Source of the DNA: Bacteroidota bacterium
GTDB taxonomy: Bacteria; Bacteroidota; Bacteroidia; Bacteroidales; Paludibacteraceae
Direction of reading: 5' to 3'
NCBI GenBank assembly: GCA_023459355.1
Contig: JAEWUM010000004.1
Span: forward strand, 1-31,060
DNA: 31,060 nucleotides
Made by a program: the position numbers and the translations under genes. The notes beneath the pieces are model-generated. The model saw nothing but the letters and a program-made list of their open reading frames with translations. It was not told where the DNA came from and ran no database searches. Shown one piece after another: positions 6,885-14,191 of this stretch; position 1 is the stretch's first letter; each line of letters opens with the position of its first letter.

Positions 6885-8150
6885 CTACATTTCTGCTTCT
6901 TCTTCAAATTCAGCGCGTAAAATAGCAAGCACTTCATCTATAGTTTCTTCCTCAAGGTCTGTCCTTCTGATCAAATCCTGACGTGGAACCGCAAGCACAC
7001 TCTTAGCAGTATCATAGCCGACATTCTTGAAGGCATCAATTACCCACTGTTCTATTTCATCATTGAATTCATCTAAGTAGATATCTTCAGTTTCTTCTTC
7101 ATCATCTAACTCACGATAAACATCCAGGGTATAACCTGTCAGCATACTGGCCAGCTTAATATTTAACCCTCCTTTACCAATTGCCTGCGAAACTTCTTCC
7201 GGCTTCATGTAGATTTCAGCTTTTTTATCAGCTTCGCTCAAACGAATGGAAGAAATCTTGGCAGGACTCAATGAACGCTGGATAAACAGACTGATGTTGT
7301 TGGTGAAATTAATTACGTCGATATTTTCATTCCGCAATTCACGTACGATACCATGGATGCGGGAGCCCTTAACTCCCACACAAGCGCCAACCGGATCAAT
7401 GCGGTCATCATAAGATTCAACAGCCACCTTGGCTCTTTCACCCGGCATACGGGCAATTTTCTTGATGGTTATCAGTCCTTCGTTGATTTCGGGAACTTCC
7501 AGTTCAAACAATCTTTCCAGGAAAACCGGGGATACCCTCGAAAGGATAATCTTAGGATTGTTGTTTTTATTTTCCACCATGGCTACGACTGCACGAACCG
7601 TATCACCCTTGCGATAGAAATCTGATGGAATCTGCTCTGATTTTGGCAAATACAATTCATTTCCTTCATCATCAATCAGTAACATTTCCTTCTTCCATAT
7701 CTGATATAATTCGGCGCTGACAATCTGTCCCACTTTTTCACTGTATTTAGCAAATACATTTTCTTTCTGAAGCTCCAGGATCTTGGATGACAAGGTCTGT
7801 CTAAGATTCAAAATCGCCCTGCGACCAAAACTCATGAAATCAACCGTATCAGTCACTTCTTCACCCACCTCATAATCTTCATCAATTTTTTTCGCATCAG
7901 AAAGTTTGATTTCCAGGTTATCATCTTCAAACTCATCATCTTCAACCACAGTGCGGTTGCGATAAATTTCGAAGTCACCCTTATCCGGATTGATAATTAC
8001 GTCGTAATTATCGTCACTTCCGAACATCTTCGCGATTACACTTCTGAAAGACTCTTCCATTACGGAAATCAGCGTGGTTCTGTCGATACTTTTTAACTCC
8101 TTGAATTCTGAAAAGGTATCGATCAAGTTAATCGTTTCTTTTTTGCTCAT
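6885..8150 (-). CDS. nusA: Transcription elongation/termination factor NusA
   Basis: This RNA-polymerase-binding factor for pausing, termination and antitermination has 421 residues. The N-terminal polymerase-binding domain (about 1-130) is followed by an S1 domain, then KH1 and KH2. The KH signatures are seen in VGACVGVKGSRIHGIVRELRNENIDVI and in AIGKGGLNIKLASMLTGYTLDVY. The C-terminal 70 residues are acidic and contain a short helix-hairpin-like segment (VLAVPRQDLIRRTDLEEETIDEV), but not the two full acidic repeats of E. coli NusA. It starts 3 nt after the rimP stop, so translation is probably coupled. In E. coli the equivalent operon is autoregulated by NusA; whether that holds here is unknown. 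Confidence 0.97.
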   Translation of the reverse strand: MSKKETINLIDTFSEFKELKSIDRTTLISVMEESFRSVIAKMFGSDDNYDVIINPDKGDFEIYRNRTVVEDDEFEDDNLEIKLSDAKKIDEDYEVGEEVTDTVDFMSFGRRAILNLRQTLSSKILELQKENVFAKYSEKVGQIVSAELYQIWKKEMLLIDDEGNELYLPKSEQIPSDFYRKGDTVRAVVAMVENKNNNPKIILSRVSPVFLERLFELEVPEINEGLITIKKIARMPGERAKVAVESYDDRIDPVGACVGVKGSRIHGIVRELRNENIDVINFTNNISLFIQRSLSPAKISSIRLSEADKKAEIYMKPEEVSQAIGKGGLNIKLASMLTGYTLDVYRELDDEEETEDIYLDEFNDEIEQWVIDAFKNVGYDTAKSVLAVPRQDLIRRTDLEEETIDEVLAILRAEFEEEAEM

Positions 8151-8153
8151 GGC

Positions 8154-8621
8154 TTATTTGAATCTAATGATCAGTTTTGTTGTTTTTATATTTTTGAATG
8201 ATAATGTAATTTCTTCCTGAATGTTTTTTTTACGTTTTGCACCTTCTTCCTTAATTGCTTTTTCAACTGTCAACACAACAGCATCAGCCGACACAGAACT
8301 CAATACTCCTGCCAGCTTCTTGCCCTCTATAGTCAGTATCTCTACTTCTTTTCCGATATTTTTCTCGTATTGTTTCAACACTTTAAACGGCGAACTTAAA
8401 CCGGCAGAGCTGACTTCAAGTTCATAATCCTCTACCTCACGATCAAGTTTTGATTCCAAAAAACGGTTTAACGCCACGCAATCGTCCAACGAAACACCAT
8501 TGAAAGAATCAATTTCCACTTGAATCCGGTTATCCTGAGTCACGTTTAAATCTACAAGATAATGTTCACCTTCCTGAAGATAAGACTCAACTATCTGAAT
8601 AACAATACTTTTATCTAACAT
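8154..8621 (-). CDS. rimP: Ribosome maturation factor RimP
   Basis: This 155-residue protein helps assemble the 30S subunit. The N-terminal alpha/beta domain carries the usual VDLNVTQDNRIQVEIDSFNGVSLDDCVALNRFLESKLD pattern, then YELEVSSAGLSSPFKVLKQYEKNIGKEV leading to the C-terminal SH3-like barrel. Identification is supported by the conserved rimP-nusA-infB order. It is the first gene of the operon, with its own promoter about 70 bp upstream and a stable GC-rich hairpin in the 5' leader. Confidence 0.93.
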   Translation of the reverse strand: MLDKSIVIQIVESYLQEGEHYLVDLNVTQDNRIQVEIDSFNGVSLDDCVALNRFLESKLDREVEDYELEVSSAGLSSPFKVLKQYEKNIGKEVEILTIEGKKLAGVLSSVSADAVVLTVEKAIKEEGAKRKKNIQEEITLSFKNIKTTKLIIRFK

Positions 8622-8644
8622 CTTTTAACTTATTTCAACAATAA

Positions 8645-8662
8645 AGGGGACTACCGTCCCCT
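8645..8662 (-). promoter_or_regulatory. 5'-leader hairpin upstream of rimP
   Basis: The minus strand reads AGGGGAC, GGTA, GTCCCCT: a 7-bp GC-rich stem with a 4-nt loop followed by TTATTGTT. It lies between the predicted start of transcription (about 8679) and the rimP ATG (8621). The T tract is poor for a terminator, but the position suggests a leader element such as an attenuator or a stabiliser. It could instead be the end of read-through from rfbB. Confidence 0.5.
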
Positions 8663-8683
8663 CCACCTTTCAAATATCGCATG

Positions 8684-8714
8684 CAAAGATAGTGTTTTTT
8701 TCTTAAATAACAAA
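8684..8714 (-). promoter_or_regulatory. Promoter of rimP-nusA-infB
   Basis: TTTG (8714-8711), a 19-nt spacer and TATCTTTG (8691-8684) on the minus strand match the Bacteroidota consensus exactly. The start of transcription is predicted near 8679, leaving a leader of roughly 58 nt. Confidence 0.82.
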
Positions 8715-8723
8715 TTTTCATTA

Positions 8724-9776
8724 TTATCTTTCTACATATTGTTGCTGATAATAAGACTGATATTGCCCGCTTGTAACATTATCCATCCACTCCTGATTAG
8801 CCAGATACCAGTCGACTGTTTTTTCAAGTCCTTCTTCAAACTGAAGCGAAGGTTTCCATCCCAGTTCCCGTTGCAATTTAGATGAATCAATGGCATATCG
8901 CAAATCGTGACCGGCACGGTCTTTTACAAAAGTAATGAGTTTAGCCGATTCTCCCGGCTCGCGCCCGAGCTTCCGGTCCATAATTTCACAAAGTTTTCTG
9001 ATTAGGTCTATGTTCGTCCATTCGTTATTTCCACCGATATTATAAGTCTCACCAACTACCCCGTCATGAAAAATCACATCAATAGCCCGGGCATGATCAT
9101 TCACCCACAACCAGTCACGCACATTTTCTCCTTTTCCGTAAATAGGAATCGGCCTGTTATTTTTTATATTATTGATTGACAACGGAATCAGCTTTTCCGG
9201 GAAATGATTAGCTCCGTAATTATTGGAGCAATTCGAAATCACCACCGGCAAACCATACGTATGATGGTATGCCCGGACAAAATGGTCGGAAGATGCTTTT
9301 GCTGCAGAATACGGACTTCTCGGATCATAGGCAGTCTCTTCCGTAAAAAAACCCGTATCACCCAACGAGCCATACACTTCATCAGTAGAAATGTGGTAAA
9401 AACGCTTACCCTCCATGTTGCCTTTCCAGCTTTCTTTAGCTGCATTCAAGAGATTAGCAGTACCAAAAACATTCGTTCTGATAAAAGCAAACGGATCGGT
9501 AATAGACCTATCGACATGCGACTCGGCAGCCAGATGAATCACCCCGTCAAACTGATACTTTGCAAACAGTTCCGGAATAAAACTTTCATCCGTAATATCT
9601 CCTTTGACAAAAGTATAATTGGACAATCCATCAATATCTTTCAGGTTTTCCAGATTACCTGCATAAGTCAACGCATCCAGATTTACCACCTGATATTCAG
9701 GATATTTAGTCACAAACAAACGAACAACGTGCGAGCCTATAAATCCGGCCCCACCGGTAATTAATAATGTTTTCAA
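8724..9776 (-). CDS. rfbB: dTDP-glucose 4,6-dehydratase
   Basis: This 350-residue extended short-chain dehydrogenase converts dTDP-D-glucose to dTDP-4-keto-6-deoxyglucose, a precursor of rhamnose and other deoxysugars of surface glycans. The Rossmann motif TGGAGFIGSHV is at the N-terminus. The dehydratase signature STDEVYG at about 130 supplies the Asp-Glu pair, and YSAAK carries Tyr156 and Lys160. SNNYGANHFPEKLIPL and YGKGENVRDWLWVNDHARA are typical of RfbB rather than of epimerases. Partner genes rfbA/C/D are not in the window. The gene stands alone between the HU/SPOR gene (divergent) and the rimP operon. It has its own promoter and no strong terminator before the rimP promoter. Confidence 0.95.
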   Translation of the reverse strand: MKTLLITGGAGFIGSHVVRLFVTKYPEYQVVNLDALTYAGNLENLKDIDGLSNYTFVKGDITDESFIPELFAKYQFDGVIHLAAESHVDRSITDPFAFIRTNVFGTANLLNAAKESWKGNMEGKRFYHISTDEVYGSLGDTGFFTEETAYDPRSPYSAAKASSDHFVRAYHHTYGLPVVISNCSNNYGANHFPEKLIPLSINNIKNNRPIPIYGKGENVRDWLWVNDHARAIDVIFHDGVVGETYNIGGNNEWTNIDLIRKLCEIMDRKLGREPGESAKLITFVKDRAGHDLRYAIDSSKLQRELGWKPSLQFEEGLEKTVDWYLANQEWMDNVTSGQYQSYYQQQYVER

Positions 9777-9810
9777 TGTTGTCTATATTTTAAAATTTGG
9801 TTAGCGCTTG

Positions 9811-9818
9811 CAAAAATA
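9811..9818 (-). promoter_or_regulatory. Promoter -7 element of rfbB
   Basis: TATTTTTG on the minus strand, about 35 bp before the rfbB ATG, matches TAnnTTTG. The -33 position holds only TTTT, so the match is partial. It is divergent from the promoter at 9891-9898. Confidence 0.6.
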
Positions 9819-9890
9819 CACAGAAATTCCAGGTTTAAAAAATTATTGGATTTTTTTCAACAAAAAGTAGCTTTTCCAGAATCTTTATTT

Positions 9891-9898
9891 TATTTTTG
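9891..9898 (+). promoter_or_regulatory. Promoter -7 element of the HU/SPOR gene
   Basis: TATTTTTG fits TAnnTTTG. Transcription would then begin at about 9903-9905, on top of the GTG start codon I favour, so the mRNA may be leaderless. Confidence 0.6.
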
Positions 9899-9902
9899 TG
9901 TC

Positions 9903-10820
9903 GTGGAAACAATTTTCAGGAACATAGAAAAACTGTTAGCGACTAATGATCACGCAGTTGTTCCGGGTTTGGGTGGATTTGTTGTACAGCAGCAACCGGC
10001 CCGGATCTCGGGTAAATACATCGTTGCACCCAGGGCAACCATCAGCTTCAATCCACTGATCAGTCAAAACGACGGCATGCTGGCCATAGAAATTTCCCGG
10101 CAAAAAGGAATCAGCTATCGTGAAGCGACGGCCATCGTTGAAAAAGAAACCAGGGAATTTCTAACGAAACTGAAAGCTGTTCGTAAAATGGCGTATGGAC
10201 GTTTGGGAACTTTTTTCTTAGAAAATGACTCGCACCTGATTTTCACTCCGGCAACCGATTTGTCATTCTTACCTGCTAATGTTGGATTACAGGATTTATT
10301 GTTACCAACAAAAAATCAGACATCAAAAGACATTGTATTTACCATTTCGGCAAGGAAGATGATGAAATATGCCGCCATTTTCATCACTTTTATAGCACTG
10401 CTTTTTTCACCGCGTCTCAACGAATCCACGAATATCACGAGAGCAGATTTCAGTCAGCTAAACCGGGTTGAACTACCCGAGATTACAGTTTCACCCATGA
10501 TTGAAACAACAATACAGGAGATTCAACCTCAGGAACCGGCAAAAGAGTCGGCAAAAGAGTCGACTGAAGACATTTTGCTTCAAGACAAAAACAACTATAA
10601 AGTAATTGTTGCTGCCTTCGACTTGCCGGAAAAAGCCATGCTTTTACGCGACAAACTCAAGAAGGAAGATTATCCCGAATCTGAAATCATCGTAACCAGC
10701 AACAACACCCGGGTTGCTATCCGCTCGTTCAGCAACATCATTTCCGCAGTGAACTACATGGAAGAGGTTCGCAATGAAGACCCGCGGTTTGCCGACGCGT
10801 GGGTGATGAAGAGTGAATAG
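9903..10820 (+). CDS. HU-like (CCDC81-type) and SPOR domain membrane protein
   Basis: With a GTG start at 9903 the protein has 305 residues beginning (M)ETIFRNIEKLLATND. Residues 1-140 resemble the paired HU-type domains (HU-CCDC81_bac) of Bacteroidota, with VVPGLGGFV and an HU-like GRLGTFF segment. One transmembrane helix follows (about 153-172, KYAAIFITFIALLF), then a Pro/Glu-rich linker and a C-terminal SPOR domain (about 230-300, YKVIVAAFDLPEKAMLL). SPOR domains bind septal peptidoglycan. The domain order suggests a bitopic protein linking the cell interior to the division-site cell wall, but the function is not established. An ATG at 9846 is in frame but lies upstream of the promoter, so it is unlikely to be used. 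The stop codon lies inside a heptad repeat tract. Confidence 0.8.
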   Translation: METIFRNIEKLLATNDHAVVPGLGGFVVQQQPARISGKYIVAPRATISFNPLISQNDGMLAIEISRQKGISYREATAIVEKETREFLTKLKAVRKMAYGRLGTFFLENDSHLIFTPATDLSFLPANVGLQDLLLPTKNQTSKDIVFTISARKMMKYAAIFITFIALLFSPRLNESTNITRADFSQLNRVELPEITVSPMIETTIQEIQPQEPAKESAKESTEDILLQDKNNYKVIVAAFDLPEKAMLLRDKLKKEDYPESEIIVTSNNTRVAIRSFSNIISAVNYMEEVRNEDPRFADAWVMKSE

Positions 10821-10861
10821 TGGTCAATGGTTAGTGGTTAGTGGTTAGTGGTTAGTGGTTA
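10813..10861 (+). repeat. Heptanucleotide tandem repeat, unit GTGGTTA
   Basis: There are seven successive 7-nt units: GTGAATA, GTGGTCA, ATGGTTA, then four exact GTGGTTA. The first unit contains the last codons of the HU/SPOR gene and most of its stop codon (10818-10820). Because 7 is not a multiple of 3 and nearly every junction creates TAG, the tract closes all three plus-strand frames. Variation in copy number between strains is likely. Confidence 0.85.
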
Positions 10862-10891
10862 GTAAGTTTAGGGATTTATTGAAATCTTTCT

Positions 10892-10919
10892 TTTTTAATT
10901 CTAAATTTTTAATTCTAAA
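10892..10919 (+). repeat. Two exact 14-nt direct repeats before the rpsP promoter
   Basis: The unit TTTTTAATTCTAAA is repeated twice in direct tandem, that is four 7-nt modules. It lies between the GTGGTTA tract and the rpsP promoter and keeps the 7-nt periodicity, with a TAA in alternate modules. Confidence 0.7.
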
Positions 10920-10929
10920 TTCTTTTTCC

Positions 10930-10937
10930 TATCTTTG
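10930..10937 (+). promoter_or_regulatory. Promoter -7 element of rpsP
   Basis: TATCTTTG matches TAnnTTTG. Nineteen nucleotides upstream is TTTT (10907-10910), a weak -33 that falls in the 14-nt repeat. The predicted 5' leader is about 48 nt. Confidence 0.7.
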
Positions 10938-10989
10938 CAGCCGCTTTTCGAGAAAAAGCAACAGGTATAATCATTTAATAAAGACAAAA

Positions 10990-11553
10990 ATGCCAGTAAA
11001 AATCAGATTACAACGTCATGGTCGCAAAGGATATGCTTATTATCATATCGTAATTGCCGACAGTCGTGCGCCACGTGATGGCAAATTCATTGAACGAATC
11101 GGTTCATACAACCCGAACACCGATCCTGCTACAGTAAACCTGAAGTTCGACAGAGCTTTGTATTGGATGCAGGTAGGCGCTCAACCTACGGACACAACCC
11201 GTAATATCCTTTCTGCTGAAGGGGTACTCATGAAAAAACACTTGTTGGAAGGTGTAAAAAAAGGTGCTTTCGATGAAGCAGAAGCCGAAAAACGTTTTGC
11301 TGCATGGCAAACAAGCAAAGAAAGCAAAGTAAACAAAACAAAAGAACAAATTGCTGCTGAGAAAGCTGCAGCTGCTAAAGCCCGTCTTGCCGCTGAGGTA
11401 GAGGTAAACAAAGCTAAAGCCGCTGAACTTGCCAAGAAATTAGCTGATGCGAAGGCTGCTGAAGCTGAAGCACAAGTAGAAGCTGCACAGGCTGAGGCTC
11501 CGGCTGAAGTTGAAGCTCCGATAGAAGAAAAAGAAGCTCCGGCTGCAGAATAA
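10990..11553 (+). CDS. rpsP: 30S ribosomal protein S16 with long C-terminal extension
   Basis: This is a small-subunit ribosomal protein. I place the start at 10990 (MPVKIRLQRHGRKGYAYYHIV), giving 187 residues. In-frame codons upstream to 10855 belong to the promoter and repeat region and are not coding. Residues 1-80 are the canonical S16 fold (DSRAPRDGKFIERIGSYNP). Residues about 110-187 are an Ala/Glu/Lys/Val-rich, probably helical extension ending in an acidic segment. Typical S16 is 80-90 residues; extended forms are known in Bacteroidota. It is monocistronic, with its own promoter and terminator. Confidence 0.95.
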   Translation: MPVKIRLQRHGRKGYAYYHIVIADSRAPRDGKFIERIGSYNPNTDPATVNLKFDRALYWMQVGAQPTDTTRNILSAEGVLMKKHLLEGVKKGAFDEAEAEKRFAAWQTSKESKVNKTKEQIAAEKAAAAKARLAAEVEVNKAKAAELAKKLADAKAAEAEAQVEAAQAEAPAEVEAPIEEKEAPAAE

Positions 11554-11570
11554 ATTTCAATTATAATTAT

Positions 11571-11620
11571 CAAAACAGGTCAATTTCCGGACTTAAGCTG
11601 GAAGTTGGCCTGTTTTGTTT
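11571..11620 (+). terminator. rpsP terminator
   Basis: CAAAACAGG (11571-11579) pairs perfectly with CCTGTTTTG (11609-11617). An inner stem TCAATTTCC / GGAAGTTGG with G-U pairs extends it, and TTTTATC follows. The stem is long and stable. Its 3' edge contains the TTTG of the next promoter. Confidence 0.85.
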
Positions 11621-11644
11621 TATCAAAACTATCCTGTAAATTTG
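11614..11644 (+). promoter_or_regulatory. Promoter of the DUF4010 gene
   Basis: TTTG (11614-11617), 19 nt, then TAAATTTG (11637-11644) is an exact match to the Bacteroidota consensus. The -33 element is embedded in the 3' arm of the rpsP terminator. Confidence 0.75.
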
Positions 11645-11693
11645 CCGGAAATAATTTCGATGAAGTTAATTCAAAATCTTATTTCTCATCATC

Positions 11694-13010
11694 ATGGACG
11701 AATTGATCAAAATACTGCCTGAAGAGCTGGTAACATTTGTTCTCACCACTCTTTTTTCTCTACTGATAGGATTATCCCAACTGAAATTTCAGCTTAAACA
11801 CGATGAGGACAAAGGAGGCGTTACATCGTTCGGTACCGACCGGACTTTTACTTTCATCGGAATTCTGGGCTACATACTTTATATGCTTGAGCCAACGGGT
11901 TTTACTTTGTTTATTGGTGGTGGACTTGCTTTGATTGTATTATTAGGATTAAACTATGTTACGAAGGCATGGAAACATGAGGATTTTGGCATGACTACCA
12001 TCTCCATCGCCCTCATTACCTATTGCTTAGCTCCCATCATCATAACTCAACCCCTGTGGTTCTCGCTGACTATTGTGGTGCTGATTCTTATGCTGACAGA
12101 GATGAAACCTACTTTCAAACGTTTCGCCAATAAAATGAGAAACGATGAATTAATCATACTTGCCAAGTTCCTTGCTATCAGTGGCATTATCTTGCCAATA
12201 CTACCTGACAATATTTTAATTGAAGGCACAAAACTTACTCCTTATTCAATCTGGTTAGCTACAGTTGTTGTCTCTGGCATTTCCTACGCTTCATACCTGC
12301 TTAAAAGATATGTTTTTAAATCATCGGGAATATTCATTTCAGGACTGATTGGAGGTTTATACAGTAGTACTGCCACCATCACACTTTTAGCTAAAGATGC
12401 CAAAACAGCCCCTGAAGCTAAATTATCAAAATATGCCGGATCCATGATCGTTGCGAAAAGCATGATGTTCCTTAAATTCATGTTTTTAATTTATATCTTC
12501 AGTAAAGAAATTTTCACGCTAATTTACCCATATCTCATTTTTTTAACGTTGGCATCTGCCTTCATCTCTTGGCTCATTTACCGTAAATCCCTTAACAAGG
12601 AGGAAAAAGCCACTGAAGATGAACATGACGATAAGGATTACAAAAATCCATTGGAATTTAAAGTGGCACTAATATTCGCGGCGTTATTTGTGTTCTTCAC
12701 GATAATAACCACATACACGATTCGATATACAGGAAACAGCGGGTTAACGATATTATCATTATTAAGCGGACTAAGCGACATTACGCCTTTCGTACTTAAC
12801 TTATTACAGAACGTTGCAGAAATACCAAGGCAAATAGTGGTTATTGCAGTTTTATTGGCCATGCTCAGCAATACAGCCGTTTCCATGTTTTACATCTATT
12901 TTTTCTCCGGACAACGGATGGATTTACAGAAGAAAGTCTTATGGGGATTTCTGGCAATCGTCATCCTGACAGGCATTGCCGCCGGAATTATGTATTTGTT
13001 TACCACCTGA
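11694..13010 (+). CDS. MgtC/DUF4010 family integral membrane protein
   Basis: This 438-residue, strongly hydrophobic protein has about a dozen membrane segments. The first part (about 10-130) resembles MgtC/SapB (LTTLFSLLIGLSQLKFQ and FTFIGILGYILYMLEP). The second carries DUF4010 hallmarks: SGLIGGLYSSTATITLLAKDAK in the middle and LLSGLSDITPFVLNL near the end. A charged cytoplasmic loop rich in Glu, Asp and Lys sits at about 300-320. Substrate and direction of transport are unknown; MgtC relatives are tied to magnesium limitation. It has its own promoter and no obvious operon partner. Confidence 0.8.
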   Translation: MDELIKILPEELVTFVLTTLFSLLIGLSQLKFQLKHDEDKGGVTSFGTDRTFTFIGILGYILYMLEPTGFTLFIGGGLALIVLLGLNYVTKAWKHEDFGMTTISIALITYCLAPIIITQPLWFSLTIVVLILMLTEMKPTFKRFANKMRNDELIILAKFLAISGIILPILPDNILIEGTKLTPYSIWLATVVVSGISYASYLLKRYVFKSSGIFISGLIGGLYSSTATITLLAKDAKTAPEAKLSKYAGSMIVAKSMMFLKFMFLIYIFSKEIFTLIYPYLIFLTLASAFISWLIYRKSLNKEEKATEDEHDDKDYKNPLEFKVALIFAALFVFFTIITTYTIRYTGNSGLTILSLLSGLSDITPFVLNLLQNVAEIPRQIVVIAVLLAMLSNTAVSMFYIYFFSGQRMDLQKKVLWGFLAIVILTGIAAGIMYLFTT

Positions 13011-13042
13011 TAAATACATCGATTCTTTTAATAATTTTTTCG

Positions 13043-13050
13043 TACATTTG
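13043..13050 (+). promoter_or_regulatory. Promoter -7 element before the thiamine-binding-like gene
   Basis: TACATTTG fits TAnnTTTG and lies 24 bp before the ATG at 13074. I see no clear -33 TTTG at the right distance. Confidence 0.6.
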
Positions 13051-13073
13051 TACATTATTTTTATTCATATAAA

Positions 13074-13367
13074 ATGCAAAACACCGTCAACATCGCCCTG
13101 CAGATCCTGCCGGCATCCAAAGATAAACACCCGTACACCCTTGTGGATGAAGCCATCAGCATCATCGAAAACTCCGGATTGAAATACCGCGTAACGCCTT
13201 TTGAAACCGTGATGGAAGGAAGTTATGATGAAATCATGGAAGTGGTAAAAAAAGCGCAGGAAGCTTGCTATGCCGCTGGAGCAGACAGCCTGATGACTTA
13301 CCTGAAAATCCAGAGTGCAAAAACTAATGTATGTATCGAGGATAAAATGGAAAAATACGATATCTGA
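13074..13367 (+). CDS. Thiamine-binding-like protein (MTH1187/YkoF, DUF77 family)
   Basis: This 97-residue ferredoxin-like-fold protein matches the MTH1187 family: NIALQILPASKDKHPYTLVDEAI at the start, YRVTPFETVMEGSYDEIMEVVKKAQEA in the middle. Members of the family bind thiamine or hydroxymethylpyrimidine, but no enzymatic role is proven. The window also contains a thiamine-diphosphate enzyme (transketolase) but not nearby, so no link is implied. It starts a short cluster with the following glycosyltransferase (20-nt gap) and marC (4-nt overlap). An in-frame start at 12976 in another frame is spurious. Confidence 0.83.
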   Translation: MQNTVNIALQILPASKDKHPYTLVDEAISIIENSGLKYRVTPFETVMEGSYDEIMEVVKKAQEACYAAGADSLMTYLKIQSAKTNVCIEDKMEKYDI

Positions 13368-13387
13368 TTACATCTAAGCTGCTTACC

Positions 13388-14191
13388 ATGCTGCATGTTT
13401 CTATCGTCATATATAAACATCTGTACAGCGAAACTGAATCGCTGATTCATGTTTTACGGGAATCGGAAGTTGTTGAAAAAATCTACATCATCGACAACTC
13501 ACCTGTTCCTTCCTGTGATTTTAAGCAGGAGGGACTCACCTATATCTTCACAGGAAAAAATATCGGCTATGGTGCGGCACATAACATCGCGCTACGAAAA
13601 ACGATAGCTGCCGGCGTTCCCTATCATTTGGTTGTAAATCCCGATATTACCATGGATGCGCATATCCTGAAAGAAATGGTGGAATACCTGGAACAAAACA
13701 CGGACATCGGCCACCTGATGCCAAAAATTGTTTATCCCTCGGGCGAAACACAATACTTATGCAAACTTATCCCGGCTCCTTCAGATTTGATTTTCAGAAG
13801 GTTTCTCCCAAAGAAGTGGACTGAAAAACGCATGTACCGATTCGAAATGCGTAATACAGGATACGATAAAATCATGGATGTGCCTTATCTTTCGGGTTGT
13901 TTCATGCTGCTCAGAACAGAAGCCCTTAAAAAGGCCGGTTTATTTGATGAACGTTTTTTCCTGTATCCGGAAGATATCGATTTAACACGTAGGATTGGAA
14001 TTCATTACAGAACCGTTTTTTATCCCCGGGTTTCAGTCGTTCATCATCATGCGCAGGAATCTTATAAAAGTCTTTACATGATGCTTGTTCATAGTTGGAA
14101 TTTGACGAAATATTTCAACAAATGGGGATGGATTTTTGATAAACAAAGAAAAGAAATCAATCAGCAATACATTAAAAAATACAACTTATGA
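13388..14191 (+). CDS. Family 2 glycosyltransferase (rhamnosyltransferase-like)
   Basis: This is a 267-residue GT-A fold enzyme. The nucleotide-sugar site begins LHVSIVIYKH with an IIDNSP strand, GYGAAHNIAL follows, and NPDITMD is the DxD-type metal site. SGCFMLLRTEALKKAGLFDERFFLYPEDIDLTRRI contains the acceptor/catalytic region (EDIDL). There is no membrane segment. Such enzymes extend O-antigen or exopolysaccharide chains; the sugar cannot be predicted. Its stop overlaps the marC start (ATGA), pointing to translational coupling, though no functional relation is known. Confidence 0.85.
   Translation: MLHVSIVIYKHLYSETESLIHVLRESEVVEKIYIIDNSPVPSCDFKQEGLTYIFTGKNIGYGAAHNIALRKTIAAGVPYHLVVNPDITMDAHILKEMVEYLEQNTDIGHLMPKIVYPSGETQYLCKLIPAPSDLIFRRFLPKKWTEKRMYRFEMRNTGYDKIMDVPYLSGCFMLLRTEALKKAGLFDERFFLYPEDIDLTRRIGIHYRTVFYPRVSVVHHHAQESYKSLYMMLVHSWNLTKYFNKWGWIFDKQRKEINQQYIKKYNL

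Noticed and set aside
9204..9764. 186-codon plus-strand ORF opposite rfbB
   Set aside because: rfbB is certain from its motifs; the opposite frame has no recognisable domain and no promoter.
10813..10861. CRISPR-like array
   Set aside because: The 7-nt units are contiguous with no spacers, and there is no cas gene in the window.
10855..10989. Extension of the rpsP reading frame upstream
   Set aside because: It covers the repeat and the promoter; S16 starts at MPVKIRL.
11181..11573. Long Ala/Ser-rich minus-strand ORF opposite rpsP
   Set aside because: It is a shadow of the Ala/Glu-rich S16 tail read on the other strand.
12976..13182. Small ORF spanning the end of the DUF4010 gene and the thiamine-binding-like gene
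   Set aside because: It is in another frame over two real genes and crosses the promoter between them.
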